The notes under the pieces were generated by a model that had not been told where the DNA came from, did not search any database, and saw only the letters and a list, made by a program, of their open reading frames with translations. Below, piece after piece: positions 1 to 8,307 of a DNA stretch of 64,000 nucleotides. Position 1 is the stretch's first letter; every line of letters starts with the position of its first letter. Made by a program: the position numbers and the translations under genes. The DNA comes from DATFVA01 sp963771705 (lineage in GTDB: Bacteria; Bacteroidota; Ignavibacteria; Ignavibacteriales; Ignavibacteriaceae). The stretch covers positions 682,001-746,000 of the forward strand of contig CAVYUP010000005.1 in the NCBI GenBank assembly GCA_963771705.1, read 5' to 3'.

Positions 1-990
1 TGTGAAAATGGAGTTTTTCTCCATCGTGAGCATCGCGTTGGGATTGGTATCCATCGAAGTACCGGGCGCGACGCCGAAGAATCCTGCTTCAGGATTTATT
101 GCGTAAAGATGGCCGTCATCGCCGAACTTCATCCACGCAATATCATCACCTACTGTTTCAACCTTCCATCCCGGCAGTGTAGGGGTGAGCATTGCGAGGT
201 TTGTCTTTCCGCAGGCACTTGGAAATGCTCCTGCTATGTATTTCTTTTCTCCCTCAGGACTTGTAATTCCTACAATCAGCATATGCTCGGCAAGCCAGCC
301 TTGCTTCTGCGCCATAAAAGAGGCGATCCTTAGCGCAAAGCATTTTTTACCTAAAAGAGCATTACCGCCGTAACCGCTTCCGTATGACCATACACTCTTT
401 TCCTCAGGGAAATGAACAATGTACTTTGTTTTATTGCACGGCCAGGGAACATCCTCAACCCCGTCGGTTAAAGGCATCCCGACCGAATGAAGGCATTCCA
501 CAAAATTTCCGTCTCCCAGTACATCCAGTACCTCATCGCCTATTCTCGTCATTATTTTCATGTTGCAGACTACATAGGGAGAATCTGTAAGCTCAACACC
601 TATATGAGAAATATCAGAGCCGAGGGGACCCATACTGAAAGGAATTACATACATTGTCCTTCCTTTCATGCATCCGTCGAATAATCCTTTAAGCGTTTCC
701 TTCATTTTTGCGGGATCTTCCCAGTTGTTGGAGGGTCCTGCATCAACCTCTTTTTCAGTGCAGATGAATGTGCGGCCTTCAACCCTCGCCACATCTGAAG
801 GGTCGGAATGACAGCAATAGCTGTTGGGCCTGATGCTCTCATCCAGCTTTGTAAATGTTCCGCTTTCCACAAGCTTTTGTGCCATTTCCTTATATTCCTT
901 ATCCGAACCATTACACCAGTAGACAGAATCAGGCTGACACATTTCCGCCATCCTATTTACCCAGTCGTTTAATTTTTTATTCTGAACCAT
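1..990 (-). CDS. pckG: Phosphoenolpyruvate carboxykinase (GTP), 3' part cut by window edge
   Basis: About 330 N-terminal residues are visible, starting at the ATG at 988-990 on the minus strand; the C-terminus lies beyond base 1. The enzyme converts oxaloacetate and GTP to PEP, CO2 and GDP in the cytoplasm (gluconeogenesis or anaplerosis). The reading frame contains the GTP-type kinase motif FPSACGKTNLAML and the early stretch EGRTFICTEKE, both hallmarks of the GTP-dependent rather than the ATP-dependent family. It is transcribed away from the permease at 1192, with about 200 bp between them. The assignment is secure; the missing C-terminus cannot be judged. Confidence 0.95.
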   Translation of the reverse strand, partial: MVQNKKLNDWVNRMAEMCQPDSVYWCNGSDKEYKEMAQKLVESGTFTKLDESIRPNSYCCHSDPSDVARVEGRTFICTEKEVDAGPSNNWEDPAKMKETLKGLFDGCMKGRTMYVIPFSMGPLGSDISHIGVELTDSPYVVCNMKIMTRIGDEVLDVLGDGNFVECLHSVGMPLTDGVEDVPWPCNKTKYIVHFPEEKSVWSYGSGYGGNALLGKKCFALRIASFMAQKQGWLAEHMLIVGITSPEGEKKYIAGAFPSACGKTNLAMLTPTLPGWKVETVGDDIAWMKFGDDGHLYAINPEAGFFGVAPGTSMDTNPNAMLTMEKNSIFT

Positions 991-1191
991 AAAATTCCTT
1001 TCCTGAGATTTACGAATATAAAAACAGGTGTTCCTTTCCGGGAAGCCTGTTGTCCGTAAGTCTTTATATTATTGGATACTATTGAATGCTTAAAGATAAT
1101 ATTTCAGCCTCTGTCAACAAAATTATATCCGGACGAACTCGTTCTAAACACCCTGTATGTAAAAATTTATTAAATTTGCTCCATTATTAAT

Positions 1192-1977
1192 ATGAGCAAA
1201 AGCAAAATGCTCCTTTTCCTGCGCTATCTCGGAAATAAAACAATTAACTTCTTAAGAGAAATGGGACAGGTTTCCCAGCTCCTCTGGGGTATTATAAGAA
1301 GCTTTCCCGCTATCCCGAGGAGCAGGAAGATTATCTTTTACCAGATGGAGCATATCGGTGTTAATTCTCTCCCCCTGGTACTGATCATTGCTGTTTTTAC
1401 CGGTGCCGTAGCAGCCTGGCAGGCTGCATATCAGCTGAAGGGAGTAGCCCCTATGTCTTTTCTTGGCGCGGCAACCAGCAGAGCAATTGTAACTGAACTT
1501 GGTCCTGTGCTTACGGGAATTGTAATTGCGGGACGTGTAGGAGCGTCTATCGCTGCAGAGCTGGGTACTATGAAAGTAACTGAACAGATTGATGCTCTTG
1601 AAACTATGGCTATTAGTCCTGTCAGGTATCTTGCAATGCCGCGTTTTCTGGCTGCCGTTCTGATGATGCCTCTGCTTGTAACTTTTGCTAATGTAATAGC
1701 CGTTCTGGGTGCTTACATTGTATCAAATTACTTCCTGGATGTATCTTATGCTGTTTTTTTTACCTCGGTTAAGCGGTTCTTCGTAATTCCGGATTTTGTT
1801 GCAGGACTAATAAAGACCATTGTTTTCGGTGGATTAACCTCGCTTCTCGGCTGTCATATCGGCTTCAGAACTGAAGGCGGAGCCGAAGGTGTGGGCCTTT
1901 CAACTATCAGGTCATTTGTATTGTCGGCCGCACTCATTCTTATCTTCGATTATATACTCTGGATGCTGATTTTTTAG
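1192..1977 (+). CDS. mlaE: MlaE-type ABC transporter permease
   Basis: A 261-residue inner-membrane permease of the MlaE family, which in other bacteria moves phospholipids between the inner and outer membranes together with an ATPase (MlaF) and an MCE protein (MlaD). Several hydrophobic segments are visible, and the family signature GRVGASIAAELGTMKVTEQI sits near the middle, followed by DALETM. The length is typical. Neither mlaF nor mlaD lies in this window: the next gene is an aminotransferase, so the permease appears alone or its partners are encoded elsewhere. TAAATTTG at 1171-1178 resembles a Bacteroidota -7 element, but this is weak evidence for a promoter. Confidence 0.9.
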   Translation: MSKSKMLLFLRYLGNKTINFLREMGQVSQLLWGIIRSFPAIPRSRKIIFYQMEHIGVNSLPLVLIIAVFTGAVAAWQAAYQLKGVAPMSFLGAATSRAIVTELGPVLTGIVIAGRVGASIAAELGTMKVTEQIDALETMAISPVRYLAMPRFLAAVLMMPLLVTFANVIAVLGAYIVSNYFLDVSYAVFFTSVKRFFVIPDFVAGLIKTIVFGGLTSLLGCHIGFRTEGGAEGVGLSTIRSFVLSAALILIFDYILWMLIF

Positions 1978-2123
1978 GTCAGGATTCCGGTGAGTTCTAC
2001 GTCATATCTTCTTTAATAATTTGCACTTATATTGGTTCTTAGCTGGTCAGTAGTTCATTTATTGTCAGTTGCCGGAAGGTATCATTTCAATTAAATATCG
2101 GTAGCCCTCCACCGGTATTTATG

Positions 2124-2152
2124 TTTAAATTCTCGAATAATTTATGTATAAT
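2124..2152 (+). promoter_or_regulatory. Candidate sigma70-type promoter of ilvE
   Basis: TTTAAA at 2124-2129 and TATAAT at 2147-2152 are separated by 17 bp, about 35 bp upstream of the aminotransferase start. The -35 matches TTGACA at four of six positions, and the -10 is perfect. The assignment rests on sequence match alone. Confidence 0.45.
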
Positions 2153-2186
2153 TGGACAAATTTAATTTATTAATTAGGTGCCTGCC

Positions 2187-3263
2187 ATGGATAAAATTAT
2201 TTATCAACTAAAAGAAAGAGCTGAGAAAGTTGTACTGCCCGAGAATCCGGGATTTGGAGCCATTTTTACTGATCATGTTTTCGAAATGGACTACAATCCC
2301 AAACAGGGCTGGCACAATCCTGTAATAAAACCACTTGAAGACCTCTCTATTCATCCTGCGACTATGTTTGTTCATTATGGACAGGCTGTGTTTGAAGGAT
2401 TGAAAGCTTATAAAACCGAGACCGGCGATGTTGCGATATTCAGACCTGATGAACATTTTAAAAGACTTAACAGATCATCTAAAAGAATATGTATTCCTGA
2501 AGTTGATGTAGATTTTATGCTGCAAGCTCTGAAGGAACTGGTTGCTATTGAACAGAACTGGATTCCGGCTAAACGGGGGGAATCTCTCTATATAAGGCCA
2601 TTCATATTTGGAACAGATGAGCTTCTGGGTGTGCGTCCTTCAACAACTTATAAACTTATTATATTACTTTCCCCGGTGGGAGCTTATTATCCCGAAGGTT
2701 TTAAACCTGTTAAAATACTCGTGCAGGATGATTATGTGAGAGCAGTAAGAAAGGGCCTTGGTGAATGCAAAACTCCAGCCAACTATGCGGCAAGTCTTCT
2801 TGCGGCTCAGCAGGCAAGGGAACAGGGTTTTACTCAGGTATTGTGGCTTGACGGGGTTGAGCAGAAGTATATTGAAGAAGTAGGTACGATGAATATCTTT
2901 GTAAGATTTAAAAATGAAATTGCAACTCCTAAATTGACGGGAAGTATTCTTCCAGGTATCACGAGGAAATCCGTTCTTCAGATACTAAACGACTGGGAAA
3001 TGAAAGTTACTGAGAGACTCATCTCAATGCAGGAAGTTATTGATGAATACAAAAAAGGGAACGTCCTTGGCCTGTTCGGTACTGGCACAGCAGCTGTTAT
3101 CTCAAAGGTTGGATTGCTCAAATATAAAGATCTTGATATGAACTTTACCGATGATAACTTCGCATTGAAACTTTTCAATGAAATTACCGCTATCCAGTAT
3201 GGTTCAAAGCCTGACCGCTATAACTGGCTGACTTATCTGGAAAAAAAACAGGTTGAAGTCTGA
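2187..3263 (+). CDS. ilvE: Branched-chain amino acid aminotransferase
   Basis: A 358-residue PLP enzyme of fold type IV that interconverts leucine, isoleucine and valine with their 2-oxo acids. The N-terminal ENPGFGAIFTDHVFEMDY, the segment HYGQAVFEGLKAY and the PLP-lysine context VEQKYIEEVGTMNIF are typical of the long BCAT class. The ATG at 2187 is preferred over the in-frame GTG at 2178 because AGGTG at 2176-2180, which includes that GTG, lies six bases upstream and serves as its Shine-Dalgarno sequence. A rho-independent terminator follows. No other ilv or leu genes are in the window. The assignment is very secure. Confidence 0.95.
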   Translation: MDKIIYQLKERAEKVVLPENPGFGAIFTDHVFEMDYNPKQGWHNPVIKPLEDLSIHPATMFVHYGQAVFEGLKAYKTETGDVAIFRPDEHFKRLNRSSKRICIPEVDVDFMLQALKELVAIEQNWIPAKRGESLYIRPFIFGTDELLGVRPSTTYKLIILLSPVGAYYPEGFKPVKILVQDDYVRAVRKGLGECKTPANYAASLLAAQQAREQGFTQVLWLDGVEQKYIEEVGTMNIFVRFKNEIATPKLTGSILPGITRKSVLQILNDWEMKVTERLISMQEVIDEYKKGNVLGLFGTGTAAVISKVGLLKYKDLDMNFTDDNFALKLFNEITAIQYGSKPDRYNWLTYLEKKQVEV

Positions 3264-3290
3264 TCTGAACTAAATATCTTTCTTTTAGTA

Positions 3291-3319
3291 AAGGCTGCCT
3301 CAAAAGGGCAGCTTTTTTT
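3291..3319 (+). terminator. Rho-independent terminator after ilvE
   Basis: The stem GCTGCC / GGCAGC with a short TCAAAA-type loop is followed by a run of T residues. It lies 28 bp after the ilvE stop and ahead of the lexA promoter, so it separates the two transcription units. Confidence 0.85.
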
Positions 3320-3346
3320 GTATATAAAAAAAATTTCAAGTTACTC

Positions 3347-3375
3347 TTGACAAGTGCGCAAATGTACACTATATT
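3347..3375 (+). promoter_or_regulatory. lexA promoter (TTGACA-17-TATATT)
   Basis: TTGACA at 3347-3352 and TATATT at 3370-3375 have exactly 17 bp between them, placing transcription start near 3382, some 20 bases before the lexA ATG at 3401. The entire 16-bp palindrome at 3354-3369 lies in the spacer, so a protein bound there would block RNA polymerase. Confidence 0.8.
3354..3369. promoter_or_regulatory. Candidate LexA operator 1
   Basis: GTGCGCAAATGTACAC fits the palindromic pattern GTGNNCAANTGNNCAC. It fills the spacer between the -35 and -10 elements of the lexA promoter. A second site with the same pattern lies 26 bp downstream, which fits autoregulation by a dimeric repressor. LexA binding is inferred from position and symmetry. 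Confidence 0.7.
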
Positions 3376-3379
3376 AGCA

Positions 3380-3395
3380 GTGAACAATTGAGCAC
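3380..3395. promoter_or_regulatory. Candidate LexA operator 2
   Basis: GTGAACAATTGAGCAC fits the same GTGNNCAANTGNNCAC pattern as the site at 3354-3369, and both are followed by TAT. It covers the expected transcription start and ends five bases before the lexA start codon. The two copies differ only in bases the pattern leaves free. Confidence 0.7.
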
Positions 3396-3400
3396 TATAT

Positions 3401-4039
3401 ATGAAAAATGTTTTAACAGATCGTCAGCAGGAAATACTTGACTTCATTCATCAGTTCAGAGATGAAAACGGTTATCCCCCAACTCTTCGCGAAATCGGAC
3501 GCAGATTCTCAATTTCTTCTACTTTCGGCGTTAAAAGGCACCTTGATGCCCTGGTAAAAAAAGGGTATTTGAATATAGAAAGCAACGCCAGCCGCGGAAT
3601 TTCCATAGTTAAAGATGATCCGACGGGAGATGAAAGAGTTAGTAATGACATATACCGCCGTATTCCTATTGTTGGTCGCGTTGCGGCCGGTTCACCGATC
3701 CTTGCGATCGAGAATATTGAGGGGAGTGTTGTTATTGATTCAACGTTTATGAAGAAATCGCAGGATTGCTTTGCTCTCAAAGTTAAAGGTGATAGTATGG
3801 TTAACGCCGGAATATTCGAAAATGACCTTGTGATCGTTACCCCACGCAGTGAAGCCTCTAATGGTGATATTGTTGTAGCGATGCTGGAGGACGAGGTTAC
3901 TGTTAAAAGATTTGAAAAGAAAAATAACCAGGTTCGGCTTCTTCCGCAGAATGACAATTATCAGCCAATTGAGGTCGATAAATCCAAAGAATTTAAGATA
4001 GTAGGTAAAGTCACCGGTGTTGTCCGGTGGTTAAATTAA
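3401..4039 (+). CDS. lexA: SOS repressor LexA
   Basis: A 212-residue LexA: an N-terminal winged-helix DNA-binding domain (residues 1-65, with YPPTLREIGRRF and the recognition region ISSTFGVKRHLDAL) joined to an S24 autoprotease domain. The cleavage site is A96-G97 in GRVAAGSPI. The catalytic serine is S132 in GDSMVNAGI and the lysine is K169 in VTVKRFE, so self-cleavage should work. It represses DNA-damage genes until RecA filaments trigger cleavage. Two palindromes in its promoter suggest autoregulation. Two small genes follow at 13-base spacings on the same strand and are probably co-transcribed, placing them in the SOS regulon. Confidence 0.95.
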   Translation: MKNVLTDRQQEILDFIHQFRDENGYPPTLREIGRRFSISSTFGVKRHLDALVKKGYLNIESNASRGISIVKDDPTGDERVSNDIYRRIPIVGRVAAGSPILAIENIEGSVVIDSTFMKKSQDCFALKVKGDSMVNAGIFENDLVIVTPRSEASNGDIVVAMLEDEVTVKRFEKKNNQVRLLPQNDNYQPIEVDKSKEFKIVGKVTGVVRWLN

Positions 4040-4052
4040 ACCGGAGTCAAAA

Positions 4053-4301
4053 ATGAAATCTCAGTTATTTAAATCCGCTATATTGAACAGGAACCGTGTA
4101 AGATTCCTTTATCAGTTAAATGAAGTTGTACTTGATCCTTATTATATAGCCCGTGAGAAAAACGGCAGGATGGTTATATACGGAAGAGCGAATAACTCAA
4201 ATGAAATCAGGAAATTTGAATACGATAGGATTGCTAATATCAGGATATTGAAGAGTAATAGATTTTCACCAATAATTCCTTTAATGCAAAGAGCAGTTTA
4301 A
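4053..4301 (+). CDS. Small WYL-domain-like protein
   Basis: An 82-residue protein of no firmly recognised family. Its pattern, with AILNRNRVRFLYQ, then DPYYIAREKNGRMVIYG, then FEYDRIANIRIL, follows the core of WYL domains, the ligand-binding SH3-like fold of transcriptional regulators such as PafBC. There is no helix-turn-helix and no WCX extension, so it would be a stand-alone WYL-like core. It starts 13 bases after lexA and ends 13 bases before the next gene, consistent with one mRNA under LexA control. WYL domains are thought to sense nucleic acids or nucleotides, so a DNA-damage-linked sensory role is possible but inferred. Confidence 0.6.
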   Translation: MKSQLFKSAILNRNRVRFLYQLNEVVLDPYYIAREKNGRMVIYGRANNSNEIRKFEYDRIANIRILKSNRFSPIIPLMQRAV

Positions 4302-4314
4302 GGAGGTTAACAAG

Positions 4315-4743
4315 ATGAATACTATGAAACGAAAAAACATAGATTACCTAATCGAACAATTCTGGAAGAATGGCTACTTAACTGTAAGCAGAAAATTAGG
4401 AACGTATCTCCCTGAACCGGAAAAAATAGGGGGGTTCGAGGTTGATATAATTGCCCGTCAGGGTAAAGATTATGCTATTGGCATCACCCTGTCTGAAGAT
4501 GATTTAAAAGATCCTCAGCTGCTCGACAGAATTACCTACCTTGCAACCAGACGCACAAAATTCACACAGAAAAAAGTGGTGCTTTATATAGGTGTGCCTG
4601 AAGAACATCTTCTGCTCGCGAAGGGATTAATTAATACCCTTTCAAATGAAATTAAGAGCAATATAAAGCTTTTCAGCATTATTGATAAGTCGCTGCCGAG
4701 TCTGAATCAGTCTCGCAAAACCCGAAGAGTACCTGTTTCCTGA
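4315..4743 (+). CDS. Hypothetical protein with degenerate PD-(D/E)XK-like core
   Basis: A 142-residue protein of unknown function, preceded by a strong Shine-Dalgarno AGGAGG at 4301-4306, eight bases before its ATG. The segment GGFEVDIIARQGKDYAIGIT resembles the core of PD-(D/E)XK endonucleases. The first acidic residue (D44) is present, but the positions normally holding E-x-K read G56-I-T58, so catalysis by that mechanism is unlikely. The rest shows alternating strands and helices and a basic C-terminal tail (SRKTRRVPVS). As the third gene of the lexA unit it may be a DNA-binding or structural remnant of a repair nuclease. The fold assignment is tentative. Confidence 0.55.
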   Translation: MNTMKRKNIDYLIEQFWKNGYLTVSRKLGTYLPEPEKIGGFEVDIIARQGKDYAIGITLSEDDLKDPQLLDRITYLATRRTKFTQKKVVLYIGVPEEHLLLAKGLINTLSNEIKSNIKLFSIIDKSLPSLNQSRKTRRVPVS

Positions 4744-4918
4744 GTTTATATTTCGGGCTGATACCCTGGTTAACAGACTAATCCTTTTTTACCCTTTTAT
4801 TATTGTTTAAGCGCGGTATATTTGTACTTCTAAACCCCCGGTCAGGCTGTTTGTCTACCTTGACATTCAGAAGGGTTAGGGTTAATTTTACACGCTTAAT
4901 CAATTTTTAGGACAGAAT

Positions 4919-5737
4919 TTGGTCAGACGTACTGAACAGGATGAAAAGCTTCAGCAGGACTTAAAAAAATCAGGCGAGGTTCCAGTTCATATTGCCATAA
5001 TAATGGACGGAAACGGCAGGTGGGCACGGGGTAAAGGTCTCCCCAGGGCCGCTGGTCATAAAAGAGGTGTTGATACCGTAAGAGATATCGTTGAAGCATG
5101 TGCACAGATCGGTGTGAAATACCTTACCCTCTATACTTTCTCTACAGAAAACTGGAAAAGACCTAAAGATGAAGTTTCTACCCTTATGCGTCTCCTCCTT
5201 AAAAGTCTTAAAGACCGGACCGATGAGTTGATGAAAAATGACATTAAGCTTACTACTATAGGGAATATTGAGTCGCTTCCCGAAGAAGTCTGCAGCAGGC
5301 TGAAAGAGGATATGAAAAGGACTTCTAAAAATAAAAAAATGACTCTGAATCTTGCACTCAGCTACAGCGGCAGATGGGAGATTCTTGAGGGAATTAAAAA
5401 GGTTGCCGAAAAAGTTTCGAAAAATGAATTGTCAATAGAAGATATTAATGAGACCGCTTTTTCAGGTTACCTTACAACACACAATATGCCTGATCCGGAT
5501 CTGCTCATAAGAACGAGCGGTGAATTCAGGGTCAGCAACTTCCTGCTCTGGCAGATTGCCTATACTGAATTTTATATTACTGATGTGTACTGGCCGGATT
5601 TTAAAAGGGTTCATCTCTATGATGCTATTAAAAGCTTCCAGAAAAGAGAACGCCGATTCGGTAAAGTAAGTGAACAAATAAAAAAGAATGAAAAAGGCTT
5701 AAAGAATGTCTCAACCCGTCCCAAAGAAACTGCTTAA
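4919..5737 (+). CDS. uppS: Isoprenyl transferase (undecaprenyl diphosphate synthase)
   Basis: A 272-residue cis-prenyltransferase that elongates farnesyl diphosphate to the C55 carrier lipid needed for peptidoglycan and LPS. The signature IAIIMDGNGRWARGKGLPRAAGHKRG is at residues 26-51, followed by YTFSTENWKRP and, near the C-terminus, DLLIRTSGEFRVSNFLLWQ. The start is a TTG at 4919, supported by AGGA at 4909-4912; no upstream ATG is possible without losing the correct spacing to MDGNGRW. Its last 32 bases overlap bamA, so translation is probably coupled. It heads the envelope cluster. The assignment is certain. Confidence 0.95.
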   Translation: MVRRTEQDEKLQQDLKKSGEVPVHIAIIMDGNGRWARGKGLPRAAGHKRGVDTVRDIVEACAQIGVKYLTLYTFSTENWKRPKDEVSTLMRLLLKSLKDRTDELMKNDIKLTTIGNIESLPEEVCSRLKEDMKRTSKNKKMTLNLALSYSGRWEILEGIKKVAEKVSKNELSIEDINETAFSGYLTTHNMPDPDLLIRTSGEFRVSNFLLWQIAYTEFYITDVYWPDFKRVHLYDAIKSFQKRERRFGKVSEQIKKNEKGLKNVSTRPKETA

Positions 5738-8213
5738 TTATTCATATATAGTATTCTTTTTTCTGCTGGGATGCGGTTTTCTGCATGCCCAGGGACAGCA
5801 GCCGAAGGTTTATAAAATACTCGGAATCTCCGTTGAAGGGAATCAATCTGCTGATGCGTCTACGATAATAGCAAACAGCGGCTTGAAAGTAGGAGATGAA
5901 GTCCAGGTTCCCGGTGATCAGACTATGAATGCGATAAAACAACTCTGGTCGCTTAATATCTTTTCTAATGTTGAAATTGATATAGAAAAACAGCTGGACA
6001 ATGGGGTCTTCCTGTTGATTAAAGTGTCTGAATATCCCCGTTTTGAGAAACTGGTTATCGAAGGAAATGATGAGATCGATGCTGATGATATTGAAAAGAA
6101 ATCTAATTTTGTAAGGGGACAAATATTAAAGCCCCAGGAAATTACAAACTTTGAACAGCGTGTCCTTAAGCTTTATGCCGATGAAGGCTACCTAAATGCG
6201 AAAGTAAATACTGAAAGGTTCGATTACTTCACCGCTGATACAACCGAGGATAATATAGTAGTTACCTGGCGCAGCGAAAAAGATCTTTCTGATGAATATC
6301 AGGTGGAATATCCCAGGAGCGAGATTTCTTATTCCGACCTGATATCAAGGATAAAGGAAAGAATACTTCTTAAACTAGTGGTGGATGAAGGTGAGGAAGT
6401 AACCGTCAGAAAAATAGAATTTACAGGGAATAAAGCTTTTGATGATTCGGACCTTCGTGGTGCTATGGATAAAACCGAGGAATCAAAATGGTGGAAGTTC
6501 TGGAGCAGCGCTCAGTTCCATCCTGATAAATACCAGGAAGATAAAGATCTTATTGTGAAGTTCTATCAGAAGCACGGTTACCGGGATGCAGAGATACTTT
6601 CTGATTCTCTTATCTATTATAACGATAATAAGGACCTTGAAATACTCATAAATGTTTATGAGGGTCCTCAGTATAAAGTCAGGAACATTACATTTACGGG
6701 CAATACTGTATTCCCTGATGATGTTTTGAAGCAGAGACTTGATTTTGCAAAAGGGGATGTATATGATTATGAGAAGTTCGAACGAAATCTTCACGGAAAT
6801 GAGAAACAAACTGATGTTTCTTCGCTTTACCTGGATAACGGCTATCTGACTTACAACGTCCAGGCAACTGAACATAAGGTTCCGCCTGATTCAATGGATA
6901 TTTCTATTCGTATTGAGGAAAGAAACCAGTTCAGGGTTGGTAAAGTTGATATAACAGGAAATGATAAAACAAAAGATAAAGTAATAAGAAGAGAGCTTTA
7001 TACAGTACCTGGCGATTACTTCAACCGCGGATTGCTGCTGAGAAGTGTTCAGCAGCTTGCAAATCTCCAGTACTTCAACGTGGAGAAGCTTTACGGTCCG
7101 CAGGCAATCGACTATTCACTTAATAATGACAGTACTGTAAACGTGGTGTTTAACGTTGAAGAAAAATCAAGCGATTATCTGAACGCTTCTGTCGGCTACA
7201 GCGGTAGTTTCGGCTTCAGCGGATCTGTTGGAATAACCCTTACAAACTTTTCTATCGCTGAACCATTCCGTCTTGGCGGAGGCCAGATATTAAGTTTTAA
7301 CTGGCAATTCGGTGTCGGCAGTCTCTACCGTACATTTACCCTCGGGTTTACTGAACCCTGGTTTATGGATACTCCTACGCTCGTAGGTGCGGAAGTTTTT
7401 GATACCCGCCAGGCATATATTTACGATTTACGTCAGTCCGGTGGAACATTAAAAGTAGGACGAAGGTTAAAATGGCCGGATGATTTCTTTTATATACAGG
7501 GACTCTTCAAGTTCCAGTATAATAATGTAATAAATGGAGGGAATTATTATGCCGAAGGTCAGTCGCGCCAGTATACGGTTGGTGCTACAATATCCAGAAA
7601 AGATATAGATAACCCGATCTTTCCATCAACAGGCTCCAATATTTCCCTCAATGGCGAACTTTCCGGCGGTCCCCTCCTTCCGGGAGATGTGGATTATTAT
7701 AAACTTGGATTTAAAGCCGAGTGGTATAAGAGGCTCTTTAACTCAAACAGACTAGTTTTCTATACAGTTGCTGACATGGGCTATATAGAAGAAATAGTAA
7801 GAGGAACCCAGATACAGCCTTTCGAGTTCTTTTATATGGGCGGGAATGGTCTCATTATAGCAACAACTCCTCTGAGAGGGTACGATGACCGTACTGTGGG
7901 ACCAAGAAATTCCATTGGTAATGTTATAGGCGGACGTGTAATGACACGGTATACTTCCGAACTCCGCTTTGCAGTTACTCTTGATCCTATCCCTCTGTAC
8001 CTTATCGCTTTTGCCGAAGCAGGCAATGTATGGGAGGATCTGAATAAGACAGATCCTTTTGATCTCAGACGTTCTGTTGGTTTTGGTGCGAGGATAATGA
8101 TTAACCCTATAGGACTTATAGGCTTTGACCTCGGGTATGGATTCGATAGAAAAATTGTCGATGGAAAAGACCCTGCATGGCTTTTCCATTTTCAGTTCGG
8201 AAGAGGATTTTAA
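5706..8213 (+). CDS. bamA: Outer membrane protein assembly factor BamA
   Basis: An 835-residue Omp85 protein and the core of the machine that inserts beta-barrels into the outer membrane. A signal peptide (hydrophobic stretch ending FLHAQG) is followed by repeated POTRA domains (roughly residues 35-430; the motif pattern VRKIEFTGNKAFDDSDLR recurs) and a C-terminal barrel. The barrel has the L6-type motif LRGYDD, and the protein ends in the aromatic F expected for a BAM substrate. The start codon lies inside the end of uppS in another frame. Downstream lie two periplasmic chaperone genes, then lipid A genes, which is the usual arrangement. Confidence 0.95.
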   Translation: MSQPVPKKLLNYSYIVFFFLLGCGFLHAQGQQPKVYKILGISVEGNQSADASTIIANSGLKVGDEVQVPGDQTMNAIKQLWSLNIFSNVEIDIEKQLDNGVFLLIKVSEYPRFEKLVIEGNDEIDADDIEKKSNFVRGQILKPQEITNFEQRVLKLYADEGYLNAKVNTERFDYFTADTTEDNIVVTWRSEKDLSDEYQVEYPRSEISYSDLISRIKERILLKLVVDEGEEVTVRKIEFTGNKAFDDSDLRGAMDKTEESKWWKFWSSAQFHPDKYQEDKDLIVKFYQKHGYRDAEILSDSLIYYNDNKDLEILINVYEGPQYKVRNITFTGNTVFPDDVLKQRLDFAKGDVYDYEKFERNLHGNEKQTDVSSLYLDNGYLTYNVQATEHKVPPDSMDISIRIEERNQFRVGKVDITGNDKTKDKVIRRELYTVPGDYFNRGLLLRSVQQLANLQYFNVEKLYGPQAIDYSLNNDSTVNVVFNVEEKSSDYLNASVGYSGSFGFSGSVGITLTNFSIAEPFRLGGGQILSFNWQFGVGSLYRTFTLGFTEPWFMDTPTLVGAEVFDTRQAYIYDLRQSGGTLKVGRRLKWPDDFFYIQGLFKFQYNNVINGGNYYAEGQSRQYTVGATISRKDIDNPIFPSTGSNISLNGELSGGPLLPGDVDYYKLGFKAEWYKRLFNSNRLVFYTVADMGYIEEIVRGTQIQPFEFFYMGGNGLIIATTPLRGYDDRTVGPRNSIGNVIGGRVMTRYTSELRFAVTLDPIPLYLIAFAEAGNVWEDLNKTDPFDLRRSVGFGARIMINPIGLIGFDLGYGFDRKIVDGKDPAWLFHFQFGRGF

Positions 8214-8307
8214 AACGTAAAATGAAATTTTATTGTAAATTATATAACTGTAGTTAGCAATTTTTGCAGAATGCTAATCTTTTTTTAAAATAACTGAGGT
8301 ATACGTA

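Noticed and set aside
109..333. Plus-strand open frame inside the PEP carboxykinase region
   Set aside because: It is antisense to a clearly conserved gene and shows no domain pattern; the minus-strand kinase motif FPSACGKT is decisive.
4817..4824. TATATTTG upstream of uppS as a Bacteroidia-type TAnnTTTG promoter
   Set aside because: No matching upstream TTG element at the expected spacing; other promoters in the window are of TTGACA type.
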